From Komagataeibacter saccharivorans (GTDB taxonomy: Bacteria > Pseudomonadota > Alphaproteobacteria > Acetobacterales > Acetobacteraceae), in assembly GCF_003207825.1 (NCBI RefSeq), contig NZ_NKTY01000007.1, forward strand, positions 1-64,000: a stretch of DNA of 64,000 bases, in the 5' to 3' direction. This document shows, in pieces, positions 1-8,113 of this stretch. Under the pieces are notes generated by a model, which saw only the letters and a program-made list of their open reading frames with translations, had not been told where the DNA came from and did no database searches. How positions within the stretch are numbered: the first letter of the stretch is position 1; every line of letters begins with the position of its first letter. The position numbers were made by a program, and so were the translations under genes.

Positions 1-219
1 CTTTTCCTCCGCATCGGCCTGCGCGCGTTCTGAATCGCGCACCGTCGCAGGGTCAATCTGCTGGACCAGCGGGGTGGAATTGCCAAGGCGGGCGCGGTCC
101 TGCGCAAGCTGGGTGAGGGGTGTCTGGGCGTGGGCTTCGGGACTGCCGGCAGTGCAGCAGCCCAGTAATATGATGCGGGGCAGGTACCTGCGCACCCGCA
201 GGGAATGAAAGAATTTCAT
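1..219 (-). CDS. N-terminal fragment of an exported protein under B12 riboswitch control
   Basis: Only the first 73 codons lie in the window; the gene runs off the left edge. The start shows a basic N-terminus, a hydrophobic stretch (IILLGCCTAG) and a likely signal peptidase site after AHA, about residue 31, so the product is exported. The mature part seen is polar and Gln/Asp/Arg-rich. The upstream cobalamin riboswitch makes a TonB-dependent cobalamin/cobamide receptor the most likely identity, but no receptor domain is visible here. The ATG sits 4 nt after the T-run of a hairpin and has no clear Shine-Dalgarno site; an in-frame GTG at 195 is an alternative start. Confidence 0.6.
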   Translation of the reverse strand, partial: MKFFHSLRVRRYLPRIILLGCCTAGSPEAHAQTPLTQLAQDRARLGNSTPLVQQIDPATVRDSERAQADAEEK

Positions 220-223
220 CTAC

Positions 224-243
224 AAAAACATCCCGTCAGGATG
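224..243 (-). terminator. Hairpin plus T-run between riboswitch and start codon
   Basis: On the minus strand CATCC-loop-GGATG is followed by five T. It lies between the cobalamin aptamer and the ATG at 219, where an expression platform is expected. It could terminate transcription in the ligand-bound state. The stem is only 5 bp, so a role as translational sequestering element is also possible. Confidence 0.5.
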
Positions 244-387
244 GGTCTGGTCATAACCGGCCACCACGCGGCGTTAACCGGGTGTCTGGTCGGTGCGGAA
301 CTGGCAATACGGGATGTTAACTGGTCGGATACATTCTTTTATGCCCATCTCCGGGAATACCCGCCCGGCGATATGGTAGGTGGACAA

Positions 388-585
388 CGGCAGGTCTCCT
401 GGCTTGCGGGTCATTGCATTTCATCTACCTTCCCGGCCGGAGCCAGTGGTTGCCGCCTGATGGCGACGCCAGATGAAATACTCTCCGCCTACAGTTGCGG
501 GTACAGCTACCGACTGCGACCCCGGGCATTGCACCCTGCCGGGTCTACGGCATTCCCTCTTTTACCCGCTTGCACGGGACCGTTG
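388..585 (-). promoter_or_regulatory. Cobalamin riboswitch (B12 element)
   Basis: Read on the minus strand, the conserved landmarks occur in the right order: GGGAATGCCGTAGA, CTGTACCCGCAACTGTA, the GAGAGTATTTCATCTGGCG block, the GGGAAGG segment, and the closing CCCGCAAGCCAGGAGACC about position 391-416. This matches the adenosylcobalamin-type aptamer found upstream of btuB and cob genes. It controls the exported protein starting at 219 and lies downstream of ribokinase, which it does not control. The 5' boundary is approximate. Confidence 0.92.
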
Positions 586-628
586 ACTGATGGGGCGGAC
601 TATAATGCCTGCCGCCCTGCATGCAAGC

Positions 629-1570
629 TCAGCCCGGTGTCCGGTCAAGCAGGCATGCGACTTCATCGGCGGTCGGTGCCGCTTCGGCCGCACCCGCTCG
701 GGTGGTGGCCAGCGCCCCGCAGGCAGCCGCGTAGCGCACGGCTTCGCCCAGCGTCGCCCCACGCGCCAGCGCAGTCGCCAGTCCGGCGTTGAAACAGTCC
801 CCGGCCGCGACCGTATCAATCGCCCTGACCGCGAAAGGTGGTACGAAACCCCGTGTCGTGGCGGTGGAATATACCACGCCCCGGTGCCCCAGCTTGATGA
901 TGGCCGTGTGCGTGCCGCGTTCATGCAGGATCCGGGCGGCGTGCAGGGCGGTAGCTTCATCGACGGGCAGGATACCGGTCAGTTCGCGCGTTTCGTTTTC
1001 ATTGGGGGTCAGGATATCCGCCAGGGCGAATAAGGCGTCGGGCAGACCGGTTGCAGGCACCGGGGCCGGGTCCAGCACGACCGGTATGTTCCGGTCACGG
1101 GCCTGTCGTGCGACGGCCTGCACCAGCTCCGCATCCATTTCCATCTGCATCATGACTACTGCCGCATTGTCCAGCACCGGGGCCAGATGGGAACAGGCTT
1201 CGGCCCCATGGGCCATGTTGGCGCCGCCATCCACCAGAATCTGGTTTTCCCCCGCATGGTTGATGGTAATGAAGGCCCGGCCCGTGCCCGCCTGCGGATC
1301 GGCCAGAAGCCAGCGCGCGTTCACCCCGGCATCGTGCAGGGTGGTGCGCGCCATTTCGGCCAGCATGTCGGTTCCGGTCCAGCCAGCCAGTGCCACGTCC
1401 TGTCCCAGCCGCGCCACCGCAACCGCCTGATTTGCGCCCTTGCCCCCCAGCCCGGTCGTGGAGGAATGGACATGCAGCGTTTCACCGGGATGCGGGAAAC
1501 GCTCGACATGCGTGACAAAATCAATGTTCGTGCTGCCGATCACGGCAATATGGGCGGGGGACGTGGACAT
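629..1570 (-). CDS. rbsK: Ribokinase (PfkB family)
   Basis: Phosphorylates D-ribose to ribose 5-phosphate in the cytoplasm. The N-terminal substrate motif GGKGANQAVA and the C-terminal anion-hole/catalytic motif DTVAAGDCFNAG (equivalent to the E. coli DTxAAGD) are intact, and about 313 residues is the normal ribokinase length. A NENE motif (PNENETREL) typical of the family is present. An upstream in-frame ATG at 1591 exists; the ATG at 1570 is chosen because the conserved IAVIGSTNID strand follows directly. No rbs transporter genes are next to it. Substrate could be another furanose, but ribokinase is the closest fit. Confidence 0.9.
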   Translation of the reverse strand: MSTSPAHIAVIGSTNIDFVTHVERFPHPGETLHVHSSTTGLGGKGANQAVAVARLGQDVALAGWTGTDMLAEMARTTLHDAGVNARWLLADPQAGTGRAFITINHAGENQILVDGGANMAHGAEACSHLAPVLDNAAVVMMQMEMDAELVQAVARQARDRNIPVVLDPAPVPATGLPDALFALADILTPNENETRELTGILPVDEATALHAARILHERGTHTAIIKLGHRGVVYSTATTRGFVPPFAVRAIDTVAAGDCFNAGLATALARGATLGEAVRYAAACGALATTRAGAAEAAPTADEVACLLDRTPG

Positions 1571-1675
1571 GGCGGACCTGACATGATGCAACGGATGACA
1601 ACAGTCATATCAGCATGTCGCCGGACAGAAAAATATATGGTGCTGGCATGATGCCGCCATGGGGGATGGGAAATC

Positions 1676-2725
1676 ATGAACGTATTGCCGGTTGCAGCGG
1701 GCGATCCAGCCCCACGGTTTGTGCAGCGCTGTACAACGCGGTGGGGTCATTACAGCTTTGACATGGCGGCGGGCCGATACAGCATTCTGTTCTTCTTTCC
1801 CTCCACCCTTGATCCGGGCGCTGCTCGCGCCCTGTCGGTCATGCGGGCGCGGGCCGCGCAGCAGGCGGACGGTGCGGTCGGTTTTTTTGGCGTCAGCGCG
1901 GACAGTGCGGATGAAACCCGTATCCCGGTTGTAACAGGCGGGGAATCCATCCGGTTTTTCCGGGATGCCGACCGCAGGGTGCATGACCTGTACGGGATCG
2001 GGGTGGGGCAATGCTTCTGGGTCGTGGTCGATCCCATGCTGCGTGTATGCCTCAGCATGCCCGATGCGCCGGATGTGGCGGCGCGCGTGCTCGATCATGT
2101 CATGCGCCTGCCGCCCGTGCAGGATGGGCCGGTTCCCGCACTCATGCTGCCTGCCGTGCTGGAACCGGCGTTCTGTCAGGTACTGATGGATTATTACCAC
2201 ACGCACGAATCCCGTCCGTCTGCCGTGCTGACGCGCGGGGCGGATGGAAAGCCGGTCAATATAATTGATTCTGGGTTCAAGAGCCGACGTGACTGCCTGT
2301 TACGCGACGGTGATCTTGTCCGGCAGTTACAGGCGCGCATCATCCGGCGTGTGGTGCCCGAAATTACCCGTGTGTTCCAGTGCACCGTGACCCGCATGGA
2401 CCGCATGGTGCTGGGCCGGTACGATGCGGCGGAGGGTGGATGCTTCGGTCCGCATCGTGACAATACGGTGCCGGGGGCAGCCCACAGGCTGTTCGCCATC
2501 TCGATCACGCTGAACGATGATTATGGGGGCGGGGAACTCTCCTTCCCCGAATTTTCGTCGCGCGGCCTGCGGCCGCCTGCTGGTGGCGCGGTGGTGTTTT
2601 CATGTGCGCTGCTGCATGCGGTCCGCCCGGTAACGCAGGGGGTGCGGTATGCGTGCCTGCCCTTTGCGTTCAACGAGGCGTCCATGGCGGCGGCACGGGA
2701 AGCTAGCGCTCCGCTTACGGGTTGA
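1676..2725 (+). CDS. Redoxin-like domain fused to a 2OG-Fe(II) dioxygenase
   Basis: 349 residues with two domains. Residues 1-150 have an AhpC/TSA-type thioredoxin fold (FFFPSTLDPGA, then VGFFGVSADS), but the peroxidatic Cys expected near residue 49 is missing. Residues 155-349 form a prolyl-4-hydroxylase-like dioxygenase: iron ligands H260, D262 (GPHRDN) and H314 (LLHAVRPV), and the 2-oxoglutarate Arg R324 (GVRYA). The oxygenase half resembles PiuC/PKHD-type hydroxylases. Its 3' end overlaps the end of the converging c-di-GMP gene by 11 bp. Cytoplasmic; substrate unknown. Confidence 0.82.
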   Translation: MNVLPVAAGDPAPRFVQRCTTRWGHYSFDMAAGRYSILFFFPSTLDPGAARALSVMRARAAQQADGAVGFFGVSADSADETRIPVVTGGESIRFFRDADRRVHDLYGIGVGQCFWVVVDPMLRVCLSMPDAPDVAARVLDHVMRLPPVQDGPVPALMLPAVLEPAFCQVLMDYYHTHESRPSAVLTRGADGKPVNIIDSGFKSRRDCLLRDGDLVRQLQARIIRRVVPEITRVFQCTVTRMDRMVLGRYDAAEGGCFGPHRDNTVPGAAHRLFAISITLNDDYGGGELSFPEFSSRGLRPPAGGAVVFSCALLHAVRPVTQGVRYACLPFAFNEASMAAAREASAPLTG

Positions 2726-5222
2726 GGGCGGACTGGAACCTGCGTTCGCGTATCCATGTATCAAGTGATTCAGCATCCATTGGATGGGCGAAATAGTACC
2801 CCTGTATCACGTCACAGCCGATGGCGCGTAGCTGGATGCACTGTTCGGCTTCTTCCACGCCTTCGGCAATTACGGTCATGCCCAGCGTATGGCCAATGCG
2901 GATGATGGCGGTCACCACCTGCCGTACATTGCCGGTGCTGCCGAAGCCCTTCATGAAACTGCGGTCGATCTTGACCTCGTTTATGGGCAGGCTGGCAAGG
3001 TTGGCCAGGCTGGAATAACCGGTTCCGAAATCATCCATGGACAGGCCGATCCCCAGATTGCGGATCGCGACCGCCGTGGTCATGGTCTGCTCGAAATTCT
3101 CGATCATGGTGGTTTCGGTCAGTTCCACGATCAGCCGTTCCGGCGGGACGTTGGTCTGGTGCAGCACGGTGGCAAGCTGGGAAACCAGTTCGGGGTCCTG
3201 AAACTGTATGGCGGACAGGTTGACCGACACGGTCGGCACCGCCACGCCGCGTGCAATCCATTCGGCCATCTGTTCACATGCCACCCGTAACGACCATGCA
3301 CCCAGCGCGCGGATCTGGCCGGTTTCTTCCGCCACGGGAATGAACCGCCCCGGCGGGATCGTGCCCAGCACCGGGTCGGTCCAGCGTGACAGGGCTTCCA
3401 CCCCGTGCAGCCTGCCGGTCAGCACGTTCACCTGCGGCTGGTAGACAAGGTTCAGCCGTCTGTCGGCAATCGCTTCACGCAGGCTGGATGCCAGTATGAC
3501 ATGGTCATCGGCCTGCCGGGTCATGGACGGATGGAAGAAACGGTAGCAGCCGCGGCCCGCCTTCTTGGCCTGTGCCAGCGCGGTATAGGCCTGACGGAGG
3601 GTTTCCTCCATGTCCTGATCGTCGATATGGGTGCAGATGCCGATACTGCCCGAAATGCTGACCGGGATGCCATCCACGGTAAACGGTTCTTCAAGGTTAT
3701 GGATGATGCGTTCGGCCAGAAGGGTAACGTCGGGCGCGTTTTCTTCGGTAATGATGACGAACTCGTCCCCTTCCGTGCGGATCAGGACATCGCGCCCGGC
3801 AATGCCGTGGCGCAGGCGGCGGGAGAGTTCCAGAAGTAGCTGGTCGGCCCGGCCCTGTCCCAGTGCCTCCACAATCTTGCGGAAGCGGTCGAGATCGATG
3901 ATCATGAGGCTGATCGGGGCGGCGGGCTGGCGGTTATCAAGTTCCTGCATGCGGCGGTTGAGCCACATGCGGTTGGGCAGGCTGGTCAGCCGGTCCGTAT
4001 AGGACAGGCGTATGATGGATTCACGGCTGCGCTGCTGTTCGATGGCCAGCATGGCCAGATGCACGCAGGCGCTGACGATGCGGCGGTGCCAGACATCAGG
4101 TGCGCCGGGATTGCGGAAATACAGTGAAAAACTGCCCGCCACATCGCCGTTGCGCAGGATAATGGGCACGGCCCATTCCGCTGCAATCCCATGCGCGCGC
4201 ATGGTGGCGCGCAGTTCGGGCCAGCGGGTTTCGGTGGTGAAATCCGCCACGACCACTTCTTCCGCCGTGGCCATGGCCGTGCCACAGGCCCCGCCTGTCG
4301 TGCTGGCCTCCAGCCCCTCAAGAGCGTGGAGCATGGGCAGCGGAATATTGCCATGACCGCCCGGACGCACCGTCGGGCCACTGCCCAGCATGGCCACGGC
4401 CATGCAGTCGGGCGCGATCAGTTCGATCCGGCGGCACATGAAGTCCAGCATGACATCCAGCGGGAACTGGTCCGTCAGGGCTTCCACCACATCGCGTTGC
4501 AGTTCGCGTAACTGCTGGTCATGGGTGATGTCGTGCAGGACGACGATAATATCGCTTAACGTTTCATTCGTCGCGTAATGGGGGGTGACCGCGCAACGCA
4601 GCCGCAGTTCCCTGCCCTGCGGGGTGCGCGTGCGCATATCCAGTTCGAAGCCGGTGCGGTGCGAGAGGTGCTGCTGGAACTGGCGCAGGGTTTCGATATC
4701 GCCCTGCGTGTCGGACAGCAGGGAACTGAAGGCCATGCCGTGCAGCACATCCGCTTCCGTGCCAAGCAGGGCGAGGATGGCGCGGTTGGCATGGGTGATG
4801 CGGTATTGCGGGTCAAGAACCAGAATGCCCCGGTCGGTCGCATGGACGATCAGTTTGCTGATCTCCACTTCCTCGCGGTTGCGTTCCTCCTCCGTCCGGT
4901 CGTGCAGGCAGACCAGTTCGTAGGAATGGCCGTTCCAGTTTATGCCCTCACGGCACAGATGCACCGGCACGCCCAGCCCGTCCCGGCGGCGCAGGGTGGT
5001 GTGGCATTTGCGCGCCCCCTCCACCGGCATGGGTTCGCAGGCGTGGGACAGGTCGGGAAACAGCCGGCCCAGCCGCGTGTCGGCCATTTCGGCCTCATTA
5101 TGGCCGGTCATCTCGCGGGCCGGGGAATTGCTGTAGACGATACGACCCGACCCGTCCGCTATCATCACGGCAAGCGACAGCTTCTCCAGCAAGGGTGAAG
5201 ACATCTGTGAGATGTCCGACAT
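2715..5222 (-). CDS. PAS-PAS-GAF-GGDEF-EAL cyclic-di-GMP phosphodiesterase
   Basis: 834 residues from the ATG at 5222; an upstream ATG at 5282 is in frame but precedes the domain start. Order: PAS about 8-110, PAS 120-235, GAF 250-395, GGDEF 410-565, EAL 575-830. The cyclase signature is EGDEF (about 484-488), with the first Gly replaced by Glu, and there is no RxxD inhibitory site. The EAL domain keeps the catalytic set: GVEALSRW, ELTETTM, MDDFGTGYSS, KIDRSF and AEGVEE. It is therefore expected to hydrolyse c-di-GMP, with the GGDEF acting at most as a GTP-sensing module. No membrane segment; cytoplasmic sensor. Confidence 0.88.
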   Translation of the reverse strand: MSDISQMSSPLLEKLSLAVMIADGSGRIVYSNSPAREMTGHNEAEMADTRLGRLFPDLSHACEPMPVEGARKCHTTLRRRDGLGVPVHLCREGINWNGHSYELVCLHDRTEEERNREEVEISKLIVHATDRGILVLDPQYRITHANRAILALLGTEADVLHGMAFSSLLSDTQGDIETLRQFQQHLSHRTGFELDMRTRTPQGRELRLRCAVTPHYATNETLSDIIVVLHDITHDQQLRELQRDVVEALTDQFPLDVMLDFMCRRIELIAPDCMAVAMLGSGPTVRPGGHGNIPLPMLHALEGLEASTTGGACGTAMATAEEVVVADFTTETRWPELRATMRAHGIAAEWAVPIILRNGDVAGSFSLYFRNPGAPDVWHRRIVSACVHLAMLAIEQQRSRESIIRLSYTDRLTSLPNRMWLNRRMQELDNRQPAAPISLMIIDLDRFRKIVEALGQGRADQLLLELSRRLRHGIAGRDVLIRTEGDEFVIITEENAPDVTLLAERIIHNLEEPFTVDGIPVSISGSIGICTHIDDQDMEETLRQAYTALAQAKKAGRGCYRFFHPSMTRQADDHVILASSLREAIADRRLNLVYQPQVNVLTGRLHGVEALSRWTDPVLGTIPPGRFIPVAEETGQIRALGAWSLRVACEQMAEWIARGVAVPTVSVNLSAIQFQDPELVSQLATVLHQTNVPPERLIVELTETTMIENFEQTMTTAVAIRNLGIGLSMDDFGTGYSSLANLASLPINEVKIDRSFMKGFGSTGNVRQVVTAIIRIGHTLGMTVIAEGVEEAEQCIQLRAIGCDVIQGYYFAHPMDAESLDTWIRERRFQSALNP

Positions 5223-5410
5223 GGTCGCCTCTTTCACTATGTGTCGTCTCACTTCACCAGGGGTAGCGGATGGGGTCGTCACGGCATGAAGGGCAGGAGT
5301 GTGGAACGGCGCAGGCTGTCAGGCAACAGCGATCACCAAAATATATTTCCTGTTGCCCTCACGGAATCGTTTTCGTGTACCTTGTTGTTTTTTAAACACA
5401 AATAACGTTA

Positions 5411-5424
5411 TTGCGATTTCGCAA
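5411..5424. promoter_or_regulatory. Perfect palindrome TTGCGATTTCGCAA, possible operator
   Basis: A 14-bp perfect dyad lies just beyond the stop of the cupin gene and 188 bp before the start of the GGDEF-EAL gene, both on the minus strand. It could be an operator for the c-di-GMP gene or part of a weak terminator. No regulator is identified. Confidence 0.3.
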
Positions 5425-5433
5425 CAGTCTGTA

Positions 5434-5883
5434 TCAGTATTCCGGTTTTTCCCCTTTTGCGGGAACGGAGGTCGGTGTGCCCGGTGTGCCGGCATAGGTC
5501 AGCAGCAGGACGGTCCGTGTTTCCCCCGTTTCGCCGCGATGGGTATCGTTGACTGATTCGGCAAAGGCCTGCCCTTGATGGAAGGTCTGCGTTTTGCCCG
5601 TTTCCCGGTCATGGATTGTCAACTGCCCTTCCAGCACATACCCCGCGTTCGGTACCGGATGGGTATGCCATGGCAGGGCGGTATGCGCGGGAATGGTCAG
5701 CCGGATCATGGTCAGTTCCGGTTGTGTGGTGGGGTATTTTTCATACGTCATGCCATTCCATGCGTGATCGGCCTGAAGCAGGATATCCCGATGGCCGGAC
5801 GCAACCGACTGCGCATGTCCCGCCGTGCTGGCGGTAACGGCAATTGACAGACAGGCGGCAAGAATGGGGATTGACCGTAGCAT
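5434..5883 (-). CDS. Periplasmic cupin-domain protein
   Basis: 149 residues. A signal peptide (residues 1-24, cleavage after GHA) is followed by a single small cupin barrel. The metal-binding cupin motif is visible as PWHTHPVPNAGYVLEGQ, with two His spaced as in GxHxH and a following Glu. Such proteins bind a metal and a small substrate; the function here is not known. The ATG at 5883 gives a good signal peptide. It stands alone, upstream of an AT-rich intergenic island. Confidence 0.8.
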   Translation of the reverse strand: MLRSIPILAACLSIAVTASTAGHAQSVASGHRDILLQADHAWNGMTYEKYPTTQPELTMIRLTIPAHTALPWHTHPVPNAGYVLEGQLTIHDRETGKTQTFHQGQAFAESVNDTHRGETGETRTVLLLTYAGTPGTPTSVPAKGEKPEY

Positions 5884-6455
5884 CTGTATCTTTCCATTTG
5901 GTTGTCATTCTGAAATATAGCGCACGGTATGGTCAGGCGTTGCCATAATAATAGGAAAATGGTCGGCCCTATCGGATATTATCGGCCAAATACTTAAAAT
6001 ATCATTATATTACAATATGTTACAAACAATATAGAAATAATGATTCGTAGAGTAAAATAATGGTTCATTCTGGACGGAAATATAATCGACAATATTAAGT
6101 AAATATCAATCAATGCAGAAGCGAAGTTATGGGAATAATTTTCATAAATTCATTCGGAATGGAAGGCATCTGATGGGATGTATCGTTTTCATTATGTCAA
6201 AAAAATGAAAACGAAGGAAAAATTCATAATCTGACAGTAATGAATGGCGCGCACGGGGTGTATCCCGCGCCTGCGCAGGTTGCATGACCGAAGTCGTCCT
6301 GCCCGTCAGACGTGGATTCCGTGTGTACCGCCCGTGCCCCACGTGCGTTGCCGCCACGGAACGGCCCTGCGCATGGATTGCTGCCAGACCGTTACCGGCA
6401 CAGGTGAGCGACCGCGTGTAGCGGTAAGACCTGATATTATATTGAGAAAGGAGAA
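5884..6455. other. AT-rich gene-free island beside tRNA-Tyr
   Basis: About 570 bp without a convincing gene. From about 5980 to 6240 the base composition is roughly two-thirds AT, in sharp contrast with the GC-rich genes on both sides. It contains a 9-bp inverted repeat (6184-6213) and presumably the promoter of the cupin gene. It may be a silenced regulatory region or a remnant of DNA inserted near the tRNA. Confidence 0.5.
6184..6213. repeat. Inverted repeat CGTTTTCAT / ATGAAAACG
   Basis: Perfect 9-bp arms (6184-6192 and 6205-6213) separated by 12 bp within the AT-rich island. The arms are one helical turn apart, as in an operator, but the A-rich loop could also be part of a terminator. 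No neighbouring regulator gene is evident. Confidence 0.45.
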
Positions 6456-6541
6456 TGGTGGAGGGAGTTGGATTCGAACCAACGTAGGCGTACACCAGCG
6501 GATTTACAGTCCGCCCCCTTTAGCCACTCGGGCATCCCTCC
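6456..6541 (-). tRNA. tRNA-Tyr (GTA)
   Basis: Class II tRNA on the minus strand: acceptor stem GGAGGGA (5' end at 6541) pairs with TCCCTCC, anticodon loop CTGTAAA gives GTA, a long variable arm follows, the T loop is GTTCGAATC, and the 3' CCA is encoded at 6456-6458. Confidence 0.97.
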
Positions 6542-6553
6542 GGGTTGGCGGGG

Positions 6554-6582
6554 TAATTAAGGGGTATGGCGGGGGGTGTCAA
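6554..6582 (-). promoter_or_regulatory. Sigma-70-type promoter of tRNA-Tyr
   Basis: Consensus -35 TTGACA (6577-6582), 17-bp spacer, -10 TAATTA (6554-6559). Transcription would begin about 5-7 nt before the mature tRNA 5' end. Confidence 0.75.
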
Positions 6583-6657
6583 TAGGTTTGGCGAAAAACT
6601 TCGCCCGCGTGCATTTCGGGGAATGACGCAGCCCGTCGTTAGGCTTAAAGAACGGGC

Positions 6658-7485
6658 ATGAACATGCGCGCTCCCCGTCGTCGCGGCCATTCGCCTGCGG
6701 CCCCTTCCGCTTCGTCTTCCCGATCCGGACCTGACCGGGGTGGTCGGGGGGGGCGTGGGGCGGCCTCAGCCCCGCGTGGCACCTGCTGGCTGTATGGGCT
6801 GCATGCCGTACAGGCGGCGCTGGAAAACCCGGATCGCAAGCTGCGCCAGCTTCTGGTGACAGCCGAAGCCGAGGAAACGCTGGCCGAAAAGCTGGAAGGC
6901 GGTTTTCCCATCCAGCCCGTGCGGACCGAACGCGCGCGGCTGGACATGCTGTGTGGCGCCGATGCGGTTCATCAGGGCATGGCCCTGCTGGCCGATGCCC
7001 TGACCGCGCCTGATCTTGATACCGTGCTGGAACAGCCCGGACCGGTTCTGGTGCTCGATCAGGTGACCGACCCGCGTAATGTGGGGGCCATCCTGCGTTC
7101 GGCGGCGGCGTTTGGTGCGGTGGCTGTTGTCATGCAGGACCGTAACGCGCCGGAAGAAACCGGCACGCTTGCGCGCGCGGCATCCGGTGCGCTGGAAATC
7201 GTGCCGCTGATCCGTGTGGTCAACCTGTCGCGCGTGCTGGACGCGCTCAAGACCCGTGGGCTGTGGGTCGTGGGGCTGGATGCGGGCGGTGGCGTACTGG
7301 ATGGCGCATCCTTCCATCAGCGTCGCGTCGCACTGGTGCTGGGGGCCGAAGGGGCCGGACTGCGACGGCTGACGCGCGAGCATTGTGACGAGATTGCCGG
7401 TCTGGCCATGAGCAGCCAGATGGAAAGCCTGAATGTATCCAATGCGGCGGCGGTCGCGTTGTACGAGATGTTCCGCCACCGCTGA
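6658..7485 (+). CDS. rlmB: 23S rRNA 2'-O-methyltransferase RlmB / SpoU-TrmH family
   Basis: 275 residues. After a basic, Gly/Arg/Ser-rich N-terminal tail (about 40 residues) comes the SpoU substrate-binding domain (YGLHAVQAALEN) and then the knotted SPOUT catalytic domain with its three motifs: DPRNVGAILRSAAAFG, LVLGAEGAGLRRL and SLNVSNAAAVALYE. In E. coli the enzyme methylates G2251 of 23S rRNA using S-adenosylmethionine. TrmH-type tRNA methylation is the alternative, but the LYGLHAV N-terminus favours RlmB. Single gene. Confidence 0.9.
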   Translation: MNMRAPRRRGHSPAAPSASSSRSGPDRGGRGGRGAASAPRGTCWLYGLHAVQAALENPDRKLRQLLVTAEAEETLAEKLEGGFPIQPVRTERARLDMLCGADAVHQGMALLADALTAPDLDTVLEQPGPVLVLDQVTDPRNVGAILRSAAAFGAVAVVMQDRNAPEETGTLARAASGALEIVPLIRVVNLSRVLDALKTRGLWVVGLDAGGGVLDGASFHQRRVALVLGAEGAGLRRLTREHCDEIAGLAMSSQMESLNVSNAAAVALYEMFRHR

Positions 7486-7655
7486 TTCCCGCCCGCGCAA
7501 CTGTCACGAGGTTTCGCTTGCGCATCGGGTGGGCAGGGGTGCCAGGCGGGTGACGCACCAACTCATATCGTTTCCATCCACGCCATGATCGGTTAGGCCA
7601 GCAGGGGCAGCCATGCCTGCGAGCATAACGAATCCCAGCACGGAAGGACCTTCAT

Positions 7656-8006
7656 ATGACCATTACACGCCTGCAACCCGAAGAAAGGCTGACCGGCGCC
7701 GTCGTGCATGGTGGCGTGGTCTATCTGGCCGGACAGGTGGCCGACGATCCCGACCTTGATGCACAGGGCCAGACGGCGGACATCCTGCGCCAGATTGACG
7801 CCCTGCTGGTGGAAGCGGGCACAAGCAGTGCGCGCCTGCTGTCAGTCCAGATTTTCCTGAGCGACATGAACGATATGGCGGCCATGAACCGTGCATGGGA
7901 TGCGTGGCTTGATCCCGCGTGCAAGCCCGCGCGCGCCACGGTGGAAGCCCGCCTGGCCGATCCGCGCTGGAAGGTCGAGATCACCGGAATCGCAGCCCTG
8001 CCCTGA
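7656..8006 (+). CDS. RidA/YjgF-family protein
   Basis: 116 residues, the usual size of this trimeric family, whose founding members hydrolyse reactive enamine/imine intermediates from PLP enzymes. The segment VVYLAGQVADDP near the N-terminus and the end with a conserved Arg (CKPARATVEARL) that binds the substrate carboxylate in RidA are visible. The ATG is preceded by GGAAGGACC. It belongs to a YjgF subgroup with a shorter N-terminus than archetypal RidA, so enamine deaminase activity is inferred. Confidence 0.82.
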   Translation: MTITRLQPEERLTGAVVHGGVVYLAGQVADDPDLDAQGQTADILRQIDALLVEAGTSSARLLSVQIFLSDMNDMAAMNRAWDAWLDPACKPARATVEARLADPRWKVEITGIAALP

Positions 8007-8113
8007 TCCGCACGCAGGCAGAAAACGCGCCCGGCAGGCAACCCTGCGGCGGCGAAGGGTGTTCTGGTCTGTAAACAGGGTGTCAGCACCCCACAGACAG
8101 GGAGCATTCCATC

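Noticed and set aside
205-1033. Several overlapping plus-strand frames across the riboswitch and ribokinase
   Set aside because: They are antisense to the riboswitch and to rbsK, have no ribosome-binding sites and no recognisable protein pattern.
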